From Sipunculus nudus (Eukaryota; Annelida; Sipuncula; Golfingiida; Sipunculidae): a stretch of DNA of 64,000 nt. A model generated the notes under the pieces. It searched no databases. It was not told the DNA's origin and worked only from the letters and a program-made list of their open reading frames with translations. How positions within the stretch are numbered: position 1 is the stretch's first letter; every line of letters starts with the position of its first letter. The DNA lies in the NCBI GenBank assembly GCA_026874595.1, contig CM049316.1:17819839-17883838 (forward strand), read 5' to 3'. The position numbers and the translations under genes are program-made. Of the stretch, positions 57,540-64,000 are shown piece after piece.

Positions 57540-59230
57540 GGCAAAATGGGAGCTTATTTTTGAAGAGTAGAGAACATCCCGTCTGTATCCTTTGACACTT
57601 TAAGCCTCAAAAATCAATTTAGTTTTGATTAGTAACTTTCCAAATAAAGCACTGAGGGTATCCCTCTAACTGGAACATCCAAGCCAGTTGTTATCTAGGC
57701 CGCTCCTCTTGATCTTGATAAAATTGCCAAATTACGGTTACTAGAGACGCCATTCCTAATCTCTATTCTTATATCTATCATCTTCCATGGCTACCTTCGT
57801 CCTGTTTTCTCTGTAATAATCTCAATTGTCTTAATGTTAATATAAGACACAAGACCACCGCAACTGGTGCACTGGTTGCATATGTTGTGACCTCTGACCT
57901 CATTAAATATGCGTGAATTTGCGGAAAATGTAATTCAGGTGAGAAATTGTATTGGTTAATACTCCTCATGAGTTTTATGAAAATCCATAATATTTTTGGT
58001 AAGTCTGGGTGGTTCCACCATAGTGTCACCCCTGACCTAATTAAATATGCATGAATTTTCTGAGAATTAAATTGAGGTGAGCAACTCTTATCGTAATTAT
58101 GTAAAATGAGTTTCATGAAAATCCATAGGATTTTTAGTAAGTTAAAAACGATGCCACCAAAGTGTTGTGACCTCTGACCTCATTAAATATTCGCGGATTT
58201 CGCTGGAAATCTAACTTAGCCGAGATATATTATTGATTGACATTTCTGTTGAGTTTTATCAAAATCCATCCTATTCCTCGTACGTTATTAATTCAACACC
58301 ACAAAAATAGCCTAGTGACCTTTGACCTTAATAAATATGCGCGGATTAAGCCCATAATCAAACTCGGGTGAGATAATCTATTGGTAAGTAGTTAACGGAC
58401 GGAAGGACAGCACCACGGACGGACGGACTGACGGGTCATAGACGGGTGTATAAAAGGTAGGTCGTAGGTCATCAAGTATTAGTTTAAGCAAGACTTAATC
58501 AACTTTGAACTGAGACATTATTCAGATAACGCAAGAACTATAACATATCTACATTGTGTTTTAGTGTAATTTCATTTTTGATTTTCCATTTATCCACCAG
58601 TTTGTTAAATTTAACGACAAGTACATGACTTTTGATAAATTCAGGTTTTTCCTTTTTTTAATTTAAACATAATGTTACTGCACGATTCCCTTTACATTTG
58701 AAAGATTTGACAGATCGGCCAACACCAACCATTTCAAGATTCGAGTAGGAAATGTTTGATTCTTTATTCAAACACCTGTCGCGTGAGATTTTACGAAAAG
58801 ATTGATTCAGGTATATTAAAATTATTTTTTATTGCAAATTTTATTATGAAGTATTTAAAGTTTAAATAATTTTATCGTATAATGTATCTGGTAATCTAAA
58901 AAAAATAATTTTAATTAATGTAATTGCTTAATAATGTCATGTGATACAAATTCTATTACCAAAAACATCCATTAGTATCTGGTATAAAACGAGCACACGT
59001 ATGTAAAGCCTAGTAAAATGATAGTCCATCCTCATCATGTATCTTGGGTATGGATGACATTTGAAACTTTAAAATATAATGTTAGAATATATTCCTGTTT
59101 TAGATACCTTAAAATGTTCTTAAAACCTGGATAAAAACTTTTCCATAAAATTCGTAACATAAAAAGCTTAAAGCGTGCCTTTCAGATCCTTTCAAACAAT
59201 CCTATACTTAAGCATCGGCGTTGGTAATGG
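57540..59230 (+). repeat. duplicated block, copy B, with a satellite insertion
   Basis: It matches copy A: 57640-57835 (AGCACTGAGGGTATCCC, TCTTGATCTTGATAAAATTG, ATTACGGTTACTAGAGACG, TTCCATGGCTACCTTCG) and 58520-59225 (CAGATAACGCAAG, ATTCAAACACCTGTCGC, ACATCCATTAGTATCTGGTA, AAATGTTCTTAAAACCTGG). Between the two, 57885-58490 has no counterpart in copy A and holds the DR1 satellite. Confidence 0.7.
57888..58435 (+). repeat. four-unit ~140-bp satellite with TGACCTCTGACCT, plus GGAC tail
   Basis: Units start at about 57888, 58025, 58168 and 58316. Each has the half-site pair (TGACCTCTGACCT, TGTCACCCCTGACCT, TGACCTCTGACCT, TGACCTTTGACCT), then TTAAATATGCGYG.ATTT or close to it, and, in the first three units, GAGTTTYATSAAAATCCAT. 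It ends in GGACGG-type short repeats at 58395-58432. TGACCTCTGACCT is the reverse complement of a DR1 nuclear-receptor element. Confidence 0.75.
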
Positions 59231-59756
59231 AGATTGATTTGTAATGGAGATGTGAGTTCATTAAGCAATTAATTTAATCAATTAGATATAATAAAGATAT
59301 TTAGTTTACCAGAAAAATCATATGGTAAAATCTATCAAAATGTCAAACTTTCAAAATAAAACTTGGCAAAAATATAATTTAAATATACCTTAACCAATCT
59401 TTTCTTTAAGCTCTCATGCGGCCAGTGTTTGAATAACACATTTCCTACTAGAATTGTAAATTAGTTTTAGTCTGTGAATGTGACAAGTTCTTCAAATCTA
59501 AAATGAATCATGCTTTAAATTTACAAAATTTGTTTTCCAATTTCAATAATATATTTTTAAAAATCATCTTAATTTTATATACTTATATAGCTTTATTTTA
59601 TAAACATAAAATCTAACAGACTGGCGAGTAAATTAGAATTAATAAGTTAAACGTAACACCCGATAAATGAATGATATTTAAGTAATAAGTGTTTTAGATC
59701 GCTTTTCTCTCGGTAGATCTAATATCTGTTAACCTACCTTTTTCTCAAATTAACAT

Positions 59757-60215
59757 TTAAAAAGAATGGGTATTACAGAGAAAGCAGGAGAAAGGTAACC
59801 ATGGAAGAAGGAAGATGAAAGATTAGAGATTAAGACTGACGTGTCCGGTAACCGAAATTTGGCGACGGTATCAAGATCAAGAGCAGTGGCGTAGATAATA
59901 ACTGGCTGATCCCTGTACGTGATTTGTAGATAAAGCAGGCAATTTTGACATGTAGGCTGGCTTAACATTACCAATTAGGCACCCCAGCGAGAATCACGTG
60001 TTTTGATGTTACGGTAAGAAGGATATTCTTAGTGCTGGGTTTGGAAAATTACGCTGTAATCAGCCCTTAATAGGCTTTCTGGACTGGAAGTCTCATAGGC
60101 TAGGGACGAGATTTTGTTGGTTCTTTGAAAAGAGGCTAACATTTTCCTATCAGCCTGAAGTACTGTGAACGCAATGCTTATCAATACTGAACACCGACTA
60201 CTTTGTGGCTTTAGT
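59757..60215 (-). repeat. inverted copy of the 56040 segment
   Basis: On the minus strand GATCTTGATACCGTCGCC, ACGTCAGTCTTAATCTC, TTCCATGGTTACCTTTC and CAAATCACGTACAGGGATC match 56160-56430, with roughly 85% identity by eye. The copy continues beyond the segment with AAGAGGCTAACATTTTCC, shared with 61600. Confidence 0.7.
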
Positions 60216-60303
60216 ATTTTGTATTGCGACTTACTGTAACTCCGTGTACCCTGTGCAAATATGTCGTTTCACTATTTAATAACATGGACCTTTTATTGGG
60301 GGA

Positions 60304-60305
<2 letters not shown>

Positions 60306-60371
<66 letters not shown>
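60306..60371. repeat. (TA)n microsatellite
   Basis: About 66 bp of TA. Confidence 0.95.
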
Positions 60372-60374
<3 letters not shown>

Positions 60375-60419
60375 CTTCGATTTCGTTATCTGATTCAAAT
60401 TAAAAGCAGGTGATCCAAT

Positions 60420-60805
60420 GTCAGGTTCAAATGCGAGTCGGCACATTAAAATACAAATGCGAATTGATTCAATCAAATGCAAATGCGACAAAATTTATCA
60501 AATTTGCAATTGCACCCCGTCTGGTTACATAACAAGTGTCGTACTCCGGTTCACCTCCATCTTCTATTATATTCATTTACAAAATATTACATGTTACAAC
60601 TGGTACTCAGGTAAAAATATAGGACATATCTTGCAAATACATGTATATAGGACGGCCTTCAGTAAAAGTGAAAAATATGTTGTTCTGATTCATTTTATAA
60701 AGCTATTAATACAGAAATATAAAACCTTCATCTACATACATCCAACTATAATGAATTCCATATAAATATTAAAGTCACACTGGGAACTGTTTGTAAGGAT
60801 AATTT
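60420..60805. other. CAAATGC-rich stretch and AT-rich sequence
   Basis: CAAATGCRAAT motifs cluster at 60426-60500, including ATGCAAAT (octamer) at about 60478. They resemble the subterminal repeats at 61486-61522, and may be the other side of one element split by the insertion at 60809. The 115-codon frame is not credible. Confidence 0.35.
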
Positions 60806-60808
60806 TAA

Positions 60809-61400
60809 GCCCAGTCACACATGCACCTACGACCGGTTAACGACAGGTTACGATCACCTACGACTGAAAAATCGTAGGTAGTCGTCGAAAGGTCGTACGA
60901 CATGTCCTAACTGGTCGCAAGAAGTCGTAGGTTGTCTGAAGAGGTCGTAAGTACTCCTAACCAGTCGTAAGTGGATTGTGAACGGTACACAATCCTACGA
61001 CTAATCGGCAGTGGTCTTGGAGAACGGGTGGTACTCTTGTGTTGTCGTACGACTAGTTTATGAGTGGTCAGAGGTAGTCTTATGTGATCGGTATAGCAAT
61101 CGGAGCTACCGAGCAGTCGCAGACTGACACCGACTTGTTGTACGATAGGTCGTGACACAGGCTACGACCAGTTCCCGAGTGGTTAAGAATGGTCACGACC
61201 GACCACGATTAGTGGTACGACGAGTCGTGCGACTTGTCGTGAACACATGACTTGCACATAGATAGATACATACAAAGGGCCAGGAAAACTTGAATTTGTA
61301 TGCTCGTACGCATCGTAAAGTGGTCCCATGTGTGACCGCAAACCTAATCTCATGTAGCCGTAGGTGATCGTGGACAGTCGTAGGCATGTGTGACTGGGGC
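60809..61400. mobile_element. 592-bp TIR element (GCCCCAGTCACACATGC ends)
   Basis: The left end is GCCCAGTCACACATGCACC and the right end on the other strand is GCCCCAGTCACACATGCC. Flanks are TTAA (60805-60808) and TTTA (61401-61404), so a 4-bp TTAA-like target duplication with one change is possible. The interior is dense in GTCGTA/TACGAC motifs and can fold extensively. No transposase. Confidence 0.75.
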
Positions 61401-61485
61401 TTTATATATGGACAGAGGAGGCTTTCTGTTACATGGAATGTAAAGGTCTTAGCTCAGCATATAAATGCTCATGTTATAGCTCTGC

Positions 61486-61536
61486 ATTCAAATGCAAATG
61501 TGACATTTTCAAATACAAATGCAGAACCCAGCCCTG
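61486..61536 (-). mobile_element. hAT-like terminus CAGGGCTGGGTTCTGC with GCATTTG repeats
   Basis: Read on the minus strand from 61536: CAGGGCTGGGTTCTGC, then repeated GCATTTG/GTATTTG units (61489-61522). The partner end was not found; the related CAAATGC units at 60426-60500 suggest it lay to the left, and that the TIR element at 60809 is nested within. Confidence 0.4.
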
Positions 61537-61574
61537 CTGTGATCAGCTCCAACGTCTAAAAGGCTGGAGACAAG

Positions 61575-61880
61575 ATGTTCTATGCTCTTCAAAAATAAGC
61601 TAACTTTTTTTCCTATCAGCGTACAGTTCTGTGAACTCACGCTTGTAATACTGAGCGCCGATTTCTTTGTGTCTTCGATATCCGAGCGCCGATGCTTTGG
61701 TTCATTGGCGTTATCTGATAACATAAAATGTCTGATACATTAAGCGTTTTATGGGATTTTAAGGCCAGGACTATTACCTCTACGATTTGCCCATATGAAC
61801 CTGTCTATCCTCAATTTTAACAGGGTCAAATTTGCCTTTAGAATATTTTCCCATTCTTTAACATATAAATGTACTTTTTT
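61575..61880. repeat. further fragment of the 56-60 kb repeat family
   Basis: AATAAGCTAACTTTTTTTCC and TAATACTGAGCGCCGAT (61595-61665) match 60130-60205. ACATAAAATGTCTGATACAT and AAGCGTTTTATGGG with CCATATGAACCTGTCTATCC (61722-61805) match 57230-57325. Confidence 0.6.
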
Positions 61881-62846
61881 TAAAATACCAACATAATAGT
61901 TATTTTATCAGCTACGGGAAGCACTACAGATAATGATCCTTACTATGATTCCTTAAGATCGAATATTTAGTTCTGGCTTTTTGAAAGTGATGTAAAACGA
62001 GAAACGAAGACCTATCAGTTAAAATATGATGAGCAACTCAAGGACTCACGTGAAATGAAAGAATGTAATGGAAAATTATACCAGCTGTGTAGCAGCATGC
62101 ATACCTTGAAATTTACTTCCAACAAAGATTCTTCGCTGTTATTATATTTTGGAGGGTGCTGAACCAGATCCTGGATAAAGCAATCCCGGCAGGGCGCATT
62201 ACAAAATTAATAGGGTCAGATTGTGATGAGCAGTTCTAAGGAGATGGGAACTGTGTCAAATTTTGAAAGGCTTAAAAAACTTACTTCGTAAAATATAACT
62301 CGCCATGTCTCTTATTCGTGTTTTCCAGGGAGATTTATACAAGATCTGTCAACATGTCCTGTGTCCATTCTGACCGAAATCTTGGGCGGACGTACAAGGA
62401 CCGATCGACAACACGAGGGAACATCGAGCGACTTGGAAGCGAGTTTTTTTATTATTAAATAATTCGAAATATTGGATAATATTTATATTTCACTAGCTGA
62501 TAAACCCTGTATACCGGGTTTTACGGCGGTAGGGGAGAAGTATTAACTGAGATGAGGAATGTTGGCTTATTTTTTTTTTTTATTCTAAAAGATAAAAGAA
62601 AATATAGATTTTCACTGGACTCCTATCTCAATAAGATGTGTACAATTTTTTTTATTAATTTTGTTGCGCTGTGCTCATGGCAAGAAATTCATAGATTAGT
62701 ATGTTTACCTGGTCAGTGATGTTTACATTTGCTCACCGGAATATGCGCGGAGCATTCAGAAAATCGATGATCTTTACCGGAACCTTTTTTAAACGTTTCC
62801 GACCAATTTGTGAGGCCTGGAGATTCCACTTCCCATCCCCTCCCAT
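61881..62846. other. no gene recognised
   Basis: Nothing supported. A small hairpin (AAACCC..GGGTTT) lies at about 62504-62522. Confidence 0.4.
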
Positions 62847-62995
62847 ATCCCCCCCACCCCCACCCCCCACCCCACCCCCCCCCCCCCCCCCCGCCACCGC
62901 TAGCCCATTTCCGGACCTGGGGACCTTCTATTCGGTTTTGTCATTAATCCTCCTGGGTTGAACCCCACCTTTTCCTAAAGCTAGAGTCGCGTGTA
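62847..62995. mobile_element. diverged relative of the 48358 MITE
   Basis: A long C-run tract (62847-62892) is followed by CCGGACCTGGGGACCTT, CATTAATCCTCCTGGGTTG and CACCTTTTCCTAAAGCTAG, in the order seen at 48465-48560. The terminal GGATCCGCCCCTG is decayed. Confidence 0.55.
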
Positions 62996-64000
62996 TTTCA
63001 CGTTTACTGACAACGCCCGCGGGTCAGACACTGGGTCAGGCCAAACATGCTTAAATGCGTTACTGACAACAGAGGTTATCCATATGCATAATAGTCCTTA
63101 ATCCTGGAGTAACCACACAGGCAATCCGGTCTTTGCCGAAGGCAGTTCGGCAGTTTACGGTGGTTGCCCCCAAACAATTAATTAAACACCTAGAAATGAT
63201 GTGTCCATAAAAAATTATAGATTCTCATATCGGCGAGGTGACTGCGCGAACAATAATTAACCTAAAAAATGAAGTATGGCACAGTGTCATTCGCAACGCG
63301 GTTTCAGAGAACATTGCGAACAAAGATGGACCGAATTCCTTTTATAAGCATTAGATTCACGGTTATCATATAAGATATTTTATTATTTATGAAATCGATT
63401 GTTTCCTGGCGACGCTTGACTCTATACAGGCACGGACAGCATGCACCCGGGTTGCCAGCAGTCAGTGAAAGTTTTGGAAAACAATTTCAAGGTCAGGGAT
63501 TTTGCTAAAAAAGTCAAGGAATTTAAAGGGCGACTGTAGTTGATTATCAGTTAGGAGGGCATATGCATCTCTTGTTTCCTGAGCCAGCATTCAATAAGTT
63601 CAAACTACATTTTCATTTTCCCCTTCAATTAACGTTGCGTTGTGTTTGTTGATTTAATCTTGTTTCTATTTGTTTTTGTACACACATGTAGGTTGATAGT
63701 CATATCAAAGCAGAGCATGGATACACAAAATATATGACACCAACCATTCATGATAGGCCTAATTATTCTAAAACACAACTGATATATAGTACTATTAAAA
63801 CATTTTGTTTAAGGGCGTGAATCTGCAGTGCAGTCACTTTAATCCATTGAAGCCATTTGTTGTTATCGTGTGATAAAATTATACACATGATAAATGCTTG
63901 CTATCAGAGTGTAAGGTTCTATGAAGACTACTTTGTCAATTCCAAAATTCTAGTTTCAGTTTGTTTTGCTTTCTGCAGCATTCCAGTTATAATTTTTAGA
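62996..64000. other. no gene recognised
   Basis: Nothing supported. Segment 63440-63540 (GGGTTGCCAGCAGTCAGTG, TTTCAAGGTCAGGGATTTTG) has the look of a dispersed repeat fragment, but no second copy is in the window. Confidence 0.35.

Noticed and set aside
60418-60765. 115-codon plus frame
   Set aside because: Starts in CAAATGC repeats and continues in AT-rich sequence; no coding sign.

Overview
The window looks like nuclear DNA of a large-genome invertebrate, most likely a lophotrochozoan and probably a mollusc. It is AT-rich (GC in the mid-thirties by eye), full of (TA)n microsatellites, tRNA-derived SINEs, short terminal-inverted-repeat (TIR) elements and diverged tandem repeats. The only unambiguous gene is an intronless rhodopsin-like GPCR of a type expanded in molluscs and annelids. 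There are no operons or bacterial gene spacing. The species cannot be fixed from the sequence alone.

Layout. 0-5 kb: the GPCR (3245-4516, +) with a palindrome-rich upstream region, plus two weak minus-strand exon candidates at 0.3-1.5 kb. 4.7-17 kb: short palindromes, a 180-bp fold-back element in a (TA)n tract, a 583-bp TIR element, a cluster of TAATCC homeodomain-type sites on a hairpin, and a 1.1-kb hAT-like element (15.3-16.4 kb). 17-34 kb: SINE copies at 18.8, 21.4 and 28.7 kb, a 33-bp near-perfect hairpin, an inverted minisatellite, tandem duplications, a repeat holding an exact oestrogen-response-type palindrome, and a few unproven exons. 35.1-37.2 kb: a 2.1-kb element with 54-bp perfect terminal inverted repeats. 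Just inside them, inverted arrays of a 21-bp hairpin-forming unit flank a core that contains a decayed LINE reverse-transcriptase fragment. 38-48 kb: dispersed repeat families and MITE-like elements. 50-54 kb: a 58-bp tandem array and a GC-richer block with minus-strand open frames, possibly coding or a conserved element. 56-62 kb: an old duplication of about 1.4 kb, in which the second copy carries a four-unit satellite with nuclear-receptor-type DR1 half-sites; further inverted copies and nested TIR elements follow.

Apart from the GPCR, nothing forms a recognisable pathway. The window is mainly a record of mobile and satellite DNA. Its recurrent theme is elements whose ends are inverted arrays of short tandem units (21-bp TCGCGA unit, GTATTC unit, TAATTGTC unit, GCATTTG unit). 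All exon calls other than the GPCR rest on open frame plus splice consensus and are low confidence. All identities are estimates by eye.
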